A DNA stretch of 64,000 nt from Pseudeuparius sepicola. Lineage: Eukaryota > Arthropoda > Insecta > Coleoptera > Anthribidae. Positions 21,201 through 33,524 of this stretch are shown piece by piece (the stretch's first letter is position 1; each line of letters starts with the position of its first letter). The notes under the pieces are model-generated. The model was not told the origin of the DNA and ran no database searches. It saw only the letters and a list, made by a program, of their open reading frames with translations. A program made the translations under genes and the position numbers. The stretch spans positions 15,046,501 to 15,110,500 of the forward strand of contig OY987301.1 in the NCBI GenBank assembly GCA_963920635.1. The letters are read 5' to 3'.

Positions 21201-24200
21201 ACTCCGGAACCCCTAGTACCAGGTCGCCCCCCGAGGACCCATATTTCACCACTGTTGAGCCTTCTCCTACCAACGATGCAAGATAGAAGTGTGGTTTTGC
21301 CGCAGCCTGATGCTCCCAGCAGGCCATATCTAGAAGAGAATTTAGTATTGTAGATGTGCGGATGGTGACAGGGTATGCAACTACTACAGGGGACTCGTAT
21401 TGTATGATGCATTGGTTTGTGATTTTGCAGCCGTTCCAAATTTTAAAACCATGTATATTGCATGTGTGTAGATCATAAGGTCATTGAAATGACAAGTAGA
21501 TGGAAGGAGTGTAGAGAGAGAAACTGGCAGCCAAACTTGAGTAAGTGAAATAGTAAATAAATCAGCTGATTCCGTAACTTTCTATTTTTGTGTCCTGTGC
21601 TTCAAACGAGTTCCGTTGTCAAACGTCATTTTAATTTTCCTTCTGTCCCAGAATAGGAGTAATTATTGTATTATTTATATTTTATTTGAGTTCGTGTCGT
21701 GGTGGCAGTTTCGTATAAAACGGCGTTGAGTTTTCTTAGTTGGTGTTTGGCTTAATATTATATTTTTAGATCAGAGAGAAAATTTAATTTAGCTATGTGG
21801 CTATATTCTTTCTGTTTAAGTTGTAAATTACAAAAAAGAGGGTCAACTCCTGTTGTCTATTTGGATGTACCAAACGGGGCGGAAAGAATAAGAATAGTGG
21901 AATTCGTAAGTCTTAAAAATCGTTGCTAATAACTTTGCAGTTTTCCAAGAGAAAAGGTGATATTAGAGACAAGTGGATTGCAGCAATAAAAAGGAAAAAT
22001 TTTGTATTGTCTACAAGTATTTACTTGCATTTGTAGTCAACAATTTATTGAGAGCAATTCCATAGAGAATTTTGGGCAGCGCAAACTTAAAAGTATGTAA
22101 TTACTACAGATTTTTATTTTCCAAGTCATGATAGAAACTATCAAGGGAAAAACTGGCAAAATATTGTGCTAATGAACCTAGCTCTTCGTAGTCAAAAGAT
22201 GGAATTAATCTTGAGGTTTGTAATTATTTTTGTTAGATGCCTAAACATTAAAAATTATATAAAAATATGTAAAAGCTACCAGTCTTACATGCTTTTCCTA
22301 TTAAGTTGAATTTTAAAATTAATAAATCAATTAAGATAAGTAATTAAAGTTGAAAATGTATACCTTATCCTAGATATTTTGTCGCCTTTATTTTAAAATA
22401 AACTTTTATTCTGTAATTTGTATTTTATTTGTCTCAATTTACTTCCAGGTACATAAAATTGCCATGTAGGTAATTTTTTTAATCAATTCACTACTTTTTT
22501 CTGTGCCATATTTACATAATTGTGGTTATATAGAAAAATTCTCACTCCTACAAACAAGTCCCGAATTTCGGAATACAGATCATACAATAAAGAGAATTAC
22601 GGAACATGCCCATTAAATTCGCCCATTAATATGCAACATCCCTATATACCTCCTTTGCCTGAATCACCTGACACGTTCATTAGGCTTCCTTGTCTTACTT
22701 ATTGCCATTTGAAACCTATCTCTCTCTAGAGTTGGCTGCCCCAAACAACAATGAAAGTGGTACCTGTGCGACTTCCATTGTACTTATCAATTCGATGCAT
22801 AAGGTCGATCCTTTGATAAAATAGTAATAAATAATTACCCCAAGCTATTTGTTGGTGAATTTAGCAGAGCGTAGCATGACCAAACGAAATAGAAAGTGGT
22901 AGGTAATGCATACATATGCCTTAAAACTTCTCGGTTATGTAGTTAGTCTGAATTTATTATCTGATGTGTGATGTAACTCACCTAGGACTGACTACTTCCA
23001 CCAAAATAAGTAAGAAATATTTAATGATGACTACTAATTGATGAATTTCTTAATTCAGTGCGATTTCGTGACATATTTAGTAGTTAACGACTCTAAACTG
23101 CGGTTTTCCGTCAATTGGTTTAACAAATGATTAATTCGGTTAATCGCTGTTCCCATAGTTGGCGCAATTTTAAGTTTCGTCATTTTCACGTGTTGTCCGA
23201 GTCCGAGCATCTTGCACTTTCTGGAATCATAATCATTCCAACACAATTAAAATATTTAAGCTTTATCTTGAAAAAAAGGAACGTTATTTGGTTTGAACTT
23301 TGAACAAATAAGTAGGTGTAAGGCACTTAAGCTCAAGCAAATACAAAATCATTCTGCGTATGAGAGAACTTGCAAACCTTGAGGTTTATAACCGTGTCTT
23401 CACAATGTAAGTATGTATAGATATTTCCGTATTTGTTTCGTCTTAACAAAGCCGTAAAACCAACCGATTGCAAATTCACAACTTTTAATTATTTTTCAAT
23501 ACAAAAAAGAACGAATTTTTGTATCTGTCATTATAAATAAAGAGAGGTGTTTTATTTACCTGGAATGCCACAGAAACATCCCAAAAATTAATGGTGGCAA
23601 AAGGAATGATGTCACTACCACCGTCAATAACATGGTGCTTAGGATATTTTGTGTTGTTCGTTGTTATTTCTCTAAATCAGTTCTGCCAGAAAAGATTCCA
23701 AAAAATCTCTAGCCCAATTTTCAATTCCAACAATATAAAAATTGGCAACAAAGTTCGAATAAAAATTGGCGCGTATTCTCATTCTCACACACTCGATACC
23801 TCTATTGACTTCAAATTTGGGGATTCGGGAATTTGTGGAAAATATTGAATTTTACTTTTTGGATTTTAAGGAAAGCGTTATGTGGAAATAGTACTTAAAA
23901 ATAGTAGTACCTAATATAATATACTTAGGTACAGTTGTTATTGATTTTTAAATATTCTAAACGATCTCGTTTCGAATTTATGCAAATTTTTTGAAATATT
24001 AAATTTAAGGTTGCACGTGTGTTTGAAAAAATCAAATAAATATTCAGAATTATAAAAAGTTGGCTTTGTACGTAATAGTAAGAAAAAATCGTATTGTCCT
24101 ATTAAATTAATGCAAACAATAACTATTGTCATTAACGTTAATAGAATATTTGAAAAAGTTAAATTTCTAAACGTATAATTATGATACCTACAACCTTTCG

Positions 24201-27200
24201 TAAAAAATCGAACAAGAAAAATGTTCCTTTGATATACAGAATATCACAAATAGGTCAATCCATTAATCACAGGTTTTGTGTTGTTATTCATTAGGTGCCT
24301 TTACTCGAAAATACAGTGTTAAAGTGAAAAATGTAAAAGGATATGTACCTATTTTATTATTATTTTCTGGTATTTTTAAGATATTCAGTTGAAATTTGTC
24401 ACAAATTTCTTTCATACACCTACTTCTTTTACATATACATATTGCTCCAACAGTTTCCTACTATTATAACTATACGCCTATAAGTCTAAAAATTGTGAAT
24501 TTCATAGCTTAGGTTAGGGCACAGACTAACGAGTAATACAGACAATTCCTTAGTGACATGTGTCAAAAGGAGACTCCCTTTTGGGCGAAATATCTTCTAA
24601 AGAGATAAATATTGTGCATCTTATTTGATTTTACGTTAAACTACAGAGCCAAGAGATTATATTAGAACCAAATATATGCATAAAAGGCAGGCTGTTTTGC
24701 TGTAAATGGAAATGGAGACTCCCTTATTTTTGACACATGCCCTTAAAGAGGCTTCTGTCAAAGTCTAGAGAATACTATTCTGTGGTTAGGGTTACTGTTT
24801 AAAGAAAACACTTGAGACACAAAATTTATGCACGATACGAGTACCTATTTCAGAATACTTACTACAGTCACAGATATAATATATCAGTATACTATACAGT
24901 ACCCTAGTTATTTTTTAAAGATGTCGAGCCTAAATTTATCAAAAATACCTACCAAAACAATATTTTCGGTCCTATTGTTCTTCGATATTTTTTACTAAAA
25001 TTATGTCAAAGATTTTTGTTAATGGATTTTTAGGTATTATTGTACCTATACTAGACAGACAAAAGCATTTTAGAAATTTCCGCGATGCACACAAAATATT
25101 TTGAATAATAAAATATGCTAGAAATTAATTAATATTTCAGTTTTGAAAAATAAATGTGGCACTTTGGTTGCAGTGATGATTTTTATTTCCATTGTAGGTA
25201 AAGTGCCTTTTATATTCAAGATATCGAAAAAATAATTAAGAAAAATTGTTGTGTTTTAAATCTATATCTACTACTATAAATTTGAAAATGAAAGGCCTTC
25301 CTTGATTTCCAGTGGAAATGATGGAAATTTTTCACCATTTTCTCTACATTTTGGACCATTGGAGAATCATTCATGTCATCGAAACATTTTCATGAAAAAA
25401 AGTTCATTTCAAATTTTTCCGAAAAAATCAAAGTAGGTAATCAAATAATGTAAAATTTGGCATATACCTACCTACCTACCATGCAGCATTATTTTTAATT
25501 ATTTTATTACTTTTCTTGAATCTTTTTCATTGTGATGTACGGAAAAGTGTCACAAAACGCAAAATGTGTTTGAAATAAAATATGAAAGGTTAAGTTAGGC
25601 ACTTCATTTTCAAATTTTATTGAATTATTTAATGAGAGCAGCACATAAATAAGAGATAATTTATATTCGAATCTATACTTTGTTTTTCTATGTTATTTTT
25701 AAAATATTTTTGTACTTATATGTTTTGGATATTTTCTTTTTGTTCCCTTGAATATATTTTAGTCAATGATACCACCTTCAAACATAAAAAAACGGGCTGG
25801 GGATCCATTTAAAATTTTGAATTACGGTGTAGTCTTCCGTAGTTACGCCACAGTAATACAGAAACATAAAACACAATCAGAGATTATATCAATTGGTTTT
25901 GCAAGCAATTATATTGCTTTCCTCGGTAGTTAACCTTCGAACGCATGCAATCTGAGTGTTCTCATAAGGTCTGCCTCTGCTCCAATAAAAATCGAAATCA
26001 CAAACCAGTCAGTATCAAAATTCTGGGAAAGCCGAATTTTTATATTCGGTATGTTGTTAATGGTGGATAGAAAGGTGAAAGCCCAAATCTACGTATCCTC
26101 ACCCCTAATCGTTTCTCCGCCATCTTGAAAAAAATAAGATACCATTTATCCCGTTTCCTATTGTTGGAAAGAAAAGGTGATATTACAACACAATTTATAG
26201 AGCTTGGAATTATCAACATTTCTTGTTTCGGGCCTAACTTTCTGTAGGTCATTCTCAAAAAGATAGAGGGAGCCAAAGTTTTAAAAAAAATTGTTTATCC
26301 GCAAATAATCTTTTTTTTTTGTCGTATACGCTCCCAAAAATAGCTATTTTACAGACTCATTTTAGTCCGTAAAATGCTTCTTTTTCGGCCTAGTCCCTAA
26401 ATGTCGTCATGGCAAACGGACTATTTCAAATTTCCTTAGAATATTCTTTATAGATATTTTCTAAAATTTATTTGTGGCGCAAATAGATCCATTTAATTTT
26501 TAATTAGGTTTTTCGCCACCAAACTTATCGAAAGACAACTTTTTCTAGTTGCCTGGAAAGTTCATAAATACTTAACAGTGAATGAACGAAACTTTAAACG
26601 TGTAACTCAAAAAATAACTTCAACAAATTTGTTTTCTGAGCTTTCGGAAAATAAATCTTCCTCCGTTCTCAAAGATCATGCCACGTCAAAGTGAAGTGAC
26701 AGATTAATAAATTTCAGGTTAAAATGTCATGACAACATAAACAATAGCCTAGCCACCTGCCTGATATAGTACCCTGTGTTCTATCTAATTATCTATACTA
26801 ATTTCTCTTTGAATAAGTGGCAATAATATTTTACTGAATTCAACTGAACATTCAGCAACACAGTTGTCCGTATTTCCTAGAATAAATGCAGATTCTTTAA
26901 TTTTTCGTCTATTTCCTACTTCTTCTTTGAGAATTGATTTGGACCTATCCCACAATATCCTACGATTGTTATTAAAAGAATGTTCACATATTTTTGAAAT
27001 TGAGAAATTTGATTTTGCCTGATATAATTTTTATCTTCTTTTAAACGAACGTTAAATGGCCTACAAGGCTCCCCAACATAGAACTTTCCACATTCACAAG
27101 GAATTTTATAAATGCAATTTTTTGAACTTTGTACCTCATTAAATGGTTTCGTTTTATCGATCTTAGTGTATTTTTGGTTTTAAATATTGTTCTGACATTA

Positions 27201-29633
27201 AAACGATTGCCTATACGTTTTAGTTTATCTGATAGTCCAGGAATATAAGGAATAATGAAATTTACTGGTCGGTCCACCAGATTTATTTCTCTAATTCTAT
27301 TAGCATTGTTGTTTTGTTGGCAATCCTGAAAAACTTGCTCAACAATTTCAATAGGATAACTATTCTTGTCAAGAACATATTTTATATGTTTAATTTCCTC
27401 CTCAAATTTTGTGTTATTAGAACAAATCGTTCTAGCCCTGTCATACAAACTTTTAATTACTCCTTTCTTAACACTGATATGATGATTGGAGTTGAAATGG
27501 AGATATCTATTAGTATGTGTTGGTTTTCTATAGACACTAGTTTCTATACTATCTGATTTCAGTATAAAAACATATAAGAAAGGTAATTGATTATTATTTT
27601 CAATTTCTAAGGTAAACTTAATAGAAGGATCTTGTGAGTTTATAAAATTTAATAATTAATTTAAATCATCTACTCCATGTTCCCATATAACAAATATGTC
27701 ATCTACATGTCTCCACCAAACATTAGGTTGGTGAACATATCTAGTCAATTCATTTTGTTCAAAATCTTCCATGAATAAATTGCTTATGAATGGTGATAAA
27801 GGAGACCCCATAGCCATTCCAAATTCCTGCTGGTAAAATTCATTTCCTCGTTGAAAATAAGTGGTTTTAACACATAGTGTTGTTAGTTCTAATATTGCAT
27901 CTATATTCAAATTCGTCCTTTCTACTAAAGTCTGATCATTTTCTAACTTTCTGCGTAAAATATTCAATGATTGGTCAACAGGGACATTTGTAAAAAGACT
28001 AACCACATCAAAGCAAAGAAAATGATACTTGCGTAGTATCATTTTCTTTGATCAAAGCTAGCTAATATACACTGTGTCCCGGATAAGAATGAACAGCATG
28101 GGGATATTGCAAACGGTGAGAGATAGGGCAACGGTTAAATGGGGAAAAAGTTGCGCAATTTTAAGGTCAATAAAATGGCACAAACAGATTTTTAATATCT
28201 TGTTTCGTTTTTGAGTTATTTTGAAAAAAGTAAAATTTTGCTTTTTCGATTTTATTTTTTTCTGAAGTTGTTATCACAGATAGAGAAAAAAAGAAAAACA
28301 CTTTCTTATGGCACTTTTTAACGGGCCTTAAGATGGCGTTTTTAGATTTGTTTTACAACGTTTCGTTTTTGAGAAACCATCTTCAACTTAATTTTTTTAA
28401 ATACGGACCTGGATTTTTTTTTTATTGAACTCGAAATTGCGCAACTTTTTCCCCATTTAACCGTTGCCCTATCTCTCACCGTTTGCAATATCCCCATGCT
28501 GTTCATTCTTATCCGGGACACAGTGTATAATTATCCGGAAATTGATGTTCCCTAATTTTTTCTAAAAAATGATTACTGTTTCTGATAAATGAATTTGAAT
28601 TTCCCACTAACGGATTAACAATTTTAAGTAAATATTTTGCTAACGAATTACATGGCGAATTTATTGAACTTACAATGGAGCGAAGAGGAATGTTAGTTTT
28701 GTGTATATTTGGTAATCCGTATAAGTGTGGAGGTTTTGAATGATGCGGAGTTAAGAGTGTCCTTTGTCTCTGTGTCATTTGTTCACGGTATTTATACAGT
28801 GTTTTGTATATTTTAGTTTCTATTGAAGTTGTAGGGTCTTTGTTTATCCTCTTGTAAGTTCCTTCATGACATTTTAACCTGAAATTTATTAATCTGTCAC
28901 TTCACTTTGACGTGGCATGATCTTTGAGAAAGGAGGAAGATTTATTCTCCGAAAGCTCAGAAAACAAATTTATTGAAGTTATTTTTTGAGTTACACGTTT
29001 AAAGTTTCGTTCATTCACTGTTAAGTATTTATGAATTTTCCAGGCAACTTGAAAAAGTTGTATTTCGATCAGTTGGTGGCGAAAAACCCAATTAAAAATT
29101 AAATAAATGATTCTTTATAGTAAATGGCACGAGACTTCACAGGAAGTAAATCCAACACGATTTCGTCGTGTATCTCCAAGTGCTGATGGCTTGAAACAGC
29201 TCTATGCCCAGGTCTCAATTTGGTTTGTTCCAGCAACAGCTCTGAACCAGTTCTCGGCGATCTAATTGCCTGAACACAGTTCTGGGATTACTTTTCTGCA
29301 TGTCGATTCGCTAGGACTGGTTCGGAACTATATTGTTGGAACAAAGCTACCTACTATAGTGTTGGTCCAGCCCCGTACTACCTACAAACCCCCCGCCCCG
29401 GAAACTCACATGGTGCCCTTGGCCACGGTCATGTTCAGGTCGCTGAGCACGTGGTTGGGGTTCTTCTTGCTGCCGTACTGTTTGTACGCCCTCCGCACGC
29501 ACACCGCCTGCTGCCGCTTCGTCCAGACGCTGCTCTGGCGGAGGACGCCGGGACGCTCGATGGCGACGCCCACCAGGTCGGGGCCGGGGGCGGCGTCGGC
29601 GGCGCCCTCGGCCGCCGGCTGACGGTCGACCAT
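18267..29633 (-). CDS. ABC transporter, ABCH subfamily (CG9990/snustorr-like half transporter), eight exons
   Basis: Hand-assembled exons (minus): 29633-29410, 21329-21015, 20614-20413, 20100-19798, 19735-19195, 19135-18949, 18889-18801, 18745-18267. Every junction is GT-AG and the total is 779 codons plus stop. Layout is nucleotide-binding domain first: Walker A GASGCGKTT (about 80-88), Q-loop YMPQE (about 125-129), signature LSGGQQRR (about 179-186), Walker B LLILDEP (about 199-205) and H-loop TTHYIEE (about 235-241), so ATP binding looks intact. An ABC2-type membrane domain follows: one span near VGVMLFIFALPVMQVILFCL, a large loop, then five hydrophobic segments from FFLAVALTSSALI to the C-terminal VLFLTISLIVLKLK. 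ABCH proteins are half-transporters at the plasma membrane; the Drosophila member snustorr is linked to the cuticular lipid barrier, so lipid export is plausible here (inference). An acceptor (CAG) lies just upstream of the chosen ATG at about 29647-29652, so a 5' exon exists beyond, and the frame stays open through it: the true N-terminus could be longer. Confidence 0.9.
21856..22010 (+). pseudogene. THAP zinc-finger domain remnant
   Basis: On the plus strand, SCCLFGCTKRGGKNKNSGI (cysteine pair spaced as in THAP) is followed at 21906 by a GTAAGT-like donor. After an acceptor at about 21940 comes SKRKGDIRDKWIAAIKRKNF, the THAP tryptophan helix. Joining the pieces requires a frameshift, and the second C-x2-H zinc pair is absent. 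THAP domains bind DNA and occur in host factors and in P-element-type transposases. It is antisense inside the ABCH intron and looks dead. Confidence 0.5.
26456..26733 (-). repeat. 3'-side terminal repeat (pLTR) of the Penelope-like element
   Basis: Matches the inverted copy at 28864-29106 and the solo foldback at 15360-15665. It contains a hairpin GGAGG...TTTCC followed by GAAAGCTCAG on the minus strand. Confidence 0.75.
26950..28866 (-). pseudogene. Penelope-type reverse transcriptase plus GIY-YIG endonuclease, broken
   Basis: The RT N-part (28866-28526) reads PPHLYGLPNIHKTNIPLRSI, typical of Penelope elements. A MITE at 28070-28525 interrupts it. The catalytic core resumes with FDVVSLFTNVPVDQSL, then GMAMGSPLSPFISN and WWRHVDDIFVIW, so the YxDD-equivalent HVDD is present. 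An in-frame stop at 27656 is followed, in the same frame, by the thumb (SVYRKPTHTNRYLHFNS and YIPGLSDKLKRIG). After a frameshift near 27150 comes a GIY-YIG-like segment, CIYKIPCECGKFYVGEPCRP. These elements normally copy RNA at a nick made by the GIY-YIG nuclease. With an insertion, a stop and a frameshift, this copy is not functional. Confidence 0.85.
28070..28525. mobile_element. TA-flanked MITE nested in the Penelope RT
   Basis: 456 bp with terminal inverted repeats of about 90 bp beginning CACTGTGTCCCGGATAAGAA, flanked by TA on both sides as in Tc1/mariner insertions. It has no coding capacity and splits the reverse-transcriptase frame. Confidence 0.88.
28864..29106 (+). repeat. Inverted terminal repeat (pLTR) at the 5' side of the Penelope-like element
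   Basis: Reverse-complement match to 26456-26733. It ends with GGCGAAAAACCCAATTAAAA. Confidence 0.75.
29224..29345. repeat. Small MITE-like inverted repeat
   Basis: 122 bp with inverted ends TTTGTTCCAGCAACAG...GAACC and its imperfect complement GGTTCGGAAC...TTGGAACAAA. It lies just inside the ABCH first intron. Confidence 0.55.
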
Positions 29634-29652
29634 CGCGCTGTCCTCGCTGCTG

Positions 29653-30473
29653 CAATGGAAGGAAAGTCCCGGTTAGAAACTATCGGCATTGTTTGGGACG
29701 AAAGAAAAATACCCTCTTTGTATTCCCTTCAAAAATAAATGATCCAATCCACAAACATACATCTTTAACCCAACCTCAGACAAGAGAGGGGAGAGGACGC
29801 GTAACGTGTATTTACGGACTGTAGCAGAGTGTGCCCAAATATCAATGCGACGCCATAATTTGGTGCCAAACGTCGGGTGTGACACCAGGTTTAGTTTTTG
29901 CGATTTTGTGCTCATACGGACTGAAGACATTGTTATTTTTGTGGCATCATAATAGTCTTTTGTTCAGCTTTTGGTTGCAAAAGTCGTGGTGAACACAAAG
30001 TATCAGGAATAACCTTTCATAGGTAAATATTTATAGTTAGAAAAATAGCTTTAAGGAAAAAAAGACATTGTATTATTTGTATACCGCCTCAAACAACTAA
30101 AATTTTGTTGCTATGTCGAAATTTGGTCCCTTTACAAACCAAGAGTAATGCTTTATAGGCATTTTTCCTTCTTTACCAGTCCCACGCGATACGCCATTGG
30201 TGGTGCCTAACTGGGCACACTCAATTTGGCCTCCCCCGCACAAGCATGTGGTTGCTTCTGGGGTACTCCTAGTTTGGGGTATTGTGAGGGTGAGAATTAT
30301 TATTATTATTATAATGCGTTCTCTCTCCCCTCCCTTGTCTAAGCGTAGTGCAGCAGTGATTGGATTTACAGCGCAACGGATCAAAAGTTATTGTATTTGT
30401 GGTCTTGCGGCAACTACAACATTTTGATCCTTCCTTAAATAGCCCTTAAAATTATATTAATGGTATGTAACAT
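29653..30473. other. ABCH upstream region with scattered inverted blocks
   Basis: On the minus strand this is presumably an upstream intron or promoter of the ABCH gene. Block AGACAAGAGAGGGGAGAGGA (about 29783) is inverted at about 30310-30345, and GAGTGTGCCCAAAT (about 29828) is inverted at about 30210. This looks like an eroded, rearranged foldback. A short ATT microsatellite lies at about 30295-30312. Confidence 0.35.
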
Positions 30474-30673
30474 TATAGGGTTATATCTTACCGTTTTAGA
30501 GATAATTGCATATTATGTTTTCCTGGTTGGCATTGAATTAAGAAGCGTCTCTTAGGTAATCTCTAAGTACTAGATATAGATATTGTATGTAGTTGTAAGA
30601 TGCACTTCCTCATTCCATGTCATCCGGAGAAACATAATCGAATATCTTGAAAACGGTAAGAGATAACCCTATA
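30474..30673. mobile_element. 200-bp MITE
   Basis: Ends are imperfect inverted repeats of about 30 bp (TATAGGGTTATATCTTACCGTTTT and GAAAACGGTAAGAGATAACCCTATA). No ORF. Confidence 0.7.
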
Positions 30674-30739
30674 CCTATTGTGCCAGCCGGATCTTCAGGT
30701 CACACAAGACGTAGTTTGGTCTCTTGAGCACAGATCAAA

Positions 30740-31480
30740 TGTTCAAAGAAAAAGCACACCAATCTCGTAAATGAAACTAAAAGGAATTATCATCAAAATT
30801 TTCATCTGAAAATTCAGCTAAATCAGCATGGAAATATCCTCAAAGCAGGCACAACCAATAATTTTGTTCCGCTCGAAGAGGGAAAGTTAGTTGAGGACCC
30901 TCTTCAAATCGTTGAGTGTTTTTCCAGATTTTTTGAGAATGCGCTCAAGAAGGTTTTCTAGATAAGATATCCCCTATTGACTCCCAGTGTCAGTATATCT
31001 TTATTGAGCCGTGTACTACCGCAGATATTTTAAAACTAGTAAATAACAAATTAGCTGCGCTAGTTGAAAATTCCCGAGTAGCCTGAAGATCATTTGCATA
31101 ATTCCTACTTACAAGAAGCCCGATAAAAGTCACATGGACAATAATAATTATCGGCCTATTTGCAATATCGTCTAGTTTTAGCAAAGTATTTGAATATACA
31201 TTTTTAGCAAGAATGGAGTTATTTCTAGGGAAATTTAATATTTTGTCAACATCTCAGCATGGTTTTTAGGGCTAAAAAATCCATTACTAGTGCCGTTATT
31301 AATCAGATCTAGTCGGAAAAACAAACAGTCGACGTAAGAATGGGAGTGCCACAGGGATCAGTGCTTGGACCAGTGCTCTTCCTCATATACGTGAATGATG
31401 TGTGTGCTACTTTGTATGCGAATCACACTTCTTTCGGATTTCCTGGAAAAAACTGCATCATTCTGGTTTTTAGTTGGCCT
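30740..31480 (+). pseudogene. Degenerate non-LTR retrotransposon (LINE) reverse transcriptase
   Basis: Several frames with stops together give an RT order: a linker like EEGKLVEDPLQIVECFSRFF, then NNNYRPICNIVSSFSKVFEY, FNILSTSQHGF, and at about 31340 MGVPQGSVLGPVLFLIYVND. The normally catalytic DD of the following YxDD box is replaced (LYANHTSF). At least three frame breaks are visible. It is a dead jockey/CR1/I-like fragment; the clade is not determinable by eye. Confidence 0.75.
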
Positions 31481-33524
31481 TTTTGTCTCAAAACTAAGGA
31501 AATAATCAGACTTGACACTTTATTTGAGGCACTCTACTTATGCGTATGGTCAGTCCGCGATTTTTACGGGAAATCAACTTTTTGGTAATAGTGGTATCTG
31601 GGAAAATCGATGTTATTCTATGGCAATTTTTAAACAGAAATCTGAATCTGCTTTTGCATTTACTTAGTAACAGAATAGGTACTTCCCGAATATAGAAACG
31701 ATTTATTTTATTGTAAATATCTGAGATAATATGTATTTTAGAATGTTTAGTTTGCAAAATAGAAGGCGTCAAACATATCTATAATCATTAACTACTATAA
31801 TAGAAAAATATTCTATTCTGAATATTAGGTACTATAATTTTTAAATATTGTCCAATGTGTTATCCGTGGACGTTTATTTTATAATAGGAAACTGTCATGA
31901 CTGGCATTTTGGTAGGTTAATTTGGAACATTTATGGTATACAGAGAAATTTCAAGGAATTTTAACGTTCTTCCAAAAATACAGGATGGTAAAAATAGATG
32001 CCAAAAAGAAGAACTTCAAAATTTAAAATTTAGTATTACCTACAACATACGAATGGATATACTAATACTGGTAGACCTAAAGGTACATAAAATATATAAA
32101 CATCTTACTTTGTTGTTTTGGTATGTGGTGGCTAGTCGTAGACCAAAAAAATCATTTGCAGTTTGCAATTAAATTCTAAGTATAATCAAATAATAAACTG
32201 GTATTAAATGATTGCGTGTCTAATAATAACTGAGCGGCCTGAAGCCGAAGTTTCTCTTATATACACATAATATCGAACAAGTCCACAATGTTACAGAATA
32301 TTCTTGATTTTGAGATCGTTTGAGAGACCACCGAAAATAAAAGGAATTTATTAGTAAATTAATAAATTGTAACTTGTGTAGGTATATGTTCAACTAAATA
32401 GGTACCTACATTAACAAATATTTTGTTTTATTTATTTTACAAAGCTGAAAGGTTAAAATAATATAAAAATGTGAATGGAAATATTTAATTTAATAAAAAT
32501 GCCATACTAACCGAGATATTTAACTACTGACTATAGGTGCAATGACGTGCATATTAATATGTCTTCGATATTCAATGTCTTAAAAGTAACTATATATTAT
32601 AATAGCCGTGTACTAAAATAGCTACTGCTAATATCGATCTATATAGGTACCTTTGGAAGAAATTATCAATTTTTTTCACAACCGTCTTTTCTCCCATTAT
32701 TCAACTTTAAACAAAACGTCATAAAATCACCGTTGGCAAAATGTGAAAGGTTTTTTCAATATCTTCATATATTCGTATGGTCATATATTAATCGATAAAT
32801 CGACTAAAATTACAGACCTCTCTGTATGTAATTACATGATCAATAATTCAGATTTGTGAATTATTGGGAGCTTGTTCGTTGTTAGTTTAGTTATTACAAG
32901 TTTATTAATTTGAAAGCAATGCCCACTTGAACATTAGCAACAAAGTTCACAAGTATTGAAGAGGGCGTAATTGAAGAGCACTAGATTAAGCAAACCAATA
33001 GTCACAAAATTACATAAAAAGGTAAGAAACTATATATAAAATTGCTTACGTTTCCAGTAGACAAATAAAGCGACGTCGATCGTCAATTCGTCAATAATTG
33101 ATATTTGCACAGACATGTTTATAATATTTTTAGTAATTGATTACCGTCTAATACGCACTTTGAAGGAATGAATACCTACGAATTACGAATAATTCTACTT
33201 AGGTATACGTTTAATTCCGGGTACAAAAAGTTACGTATGGAAAAAAATGACAAGGGAGACAAGCTGGCATTCTTTTATTTTGAAATAGATTGGTTTAATC
33301 AGCTTTCTATACAGGGTGATTCAGTCAGAACAGCAACGAAATGAGATATTTTAGTTTGGCTAAACAAATCTGGTAGAGCTCGAAGACTTTTCGTAGGCTT
33401 ATATTGAATTTTTATATTGCAAATTTGTAGATGGCTCCGCGCTTAAAAGAAATTTTTAGCTTGCAGGGACCTTGAAAAGTAATGCATCCGGTCCCTCAAA
33501 TTATGTGTTAGTATTAGATATATA
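31481..33524. other. AT-rich intergenic sequence
   Basis: No domain or splice-consistent ORF. A single TIR-like end, CAGGGTGATTCAGTCAGAAC, begins at about 33314 without a visible partner. Confidence 0.4.

Larger units (their letters stand above)
26456..29106 (-). mobile_element. Penelope-like retroelement with inverted terminal repeats and a nested MITE
   Basis: Terminal repeats of about 240-280 bp lie at 26456-26733 and, inverted, at 28864-29106. Both share CACGTCAAAGTGAAGTGACAG or its complement. Between them, on the minus strand, lie Penelope-type reverse transcriptase and a GIY-YIG remnant. The RT is entered directly from the terminal repeat (HEGTYKRINKDPTTS), so the element is 5'-truncated, as is common in the family. 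The element is in the same orientation as the ABCH gene. Confidence 0.85.
21330..29409 (-). other. First intron of the ABCH gene (8 kb), overview
   Basis: Contains a THAP-like remnant (21856-22010, opposite strand), a Penelope-like element with a nested MITE (26456-29106) and a small inverted repeat (29224-29345). Between about 22.0 and 26.4 kb I see only AT-rich sequence without a domain. A 63-codon minus-strand frame at 23055-23246 has no recognisable match. Confidence 0.6.

Noticed and set aside
23055..23246. 63-codon minus-strand frame in the ABCH intron
   Set aside because: Composition is protein-like but no domain or splice context supports it.
24545..24760. Foldback around GACATGTGTCAAAAGGAGACTCCC
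   Set aside because: The two GGAGACTCCCTT boxes are in direct orientation while TGTGTCAAAA is inverted; no coherent element.
26600..26690. Hammerhead ribozyme in the Penelope terminal repeat
   Set aside because: A GGAG/CTCC stem followed by GAAAGC is present in all copies, but the CTGANGA core box is not; not enough to call.
33314..33524. Complete MITE starting CAGGGTGATTCAG
   Set aside because: Only one end is visible; no inverted partner within the spacer.
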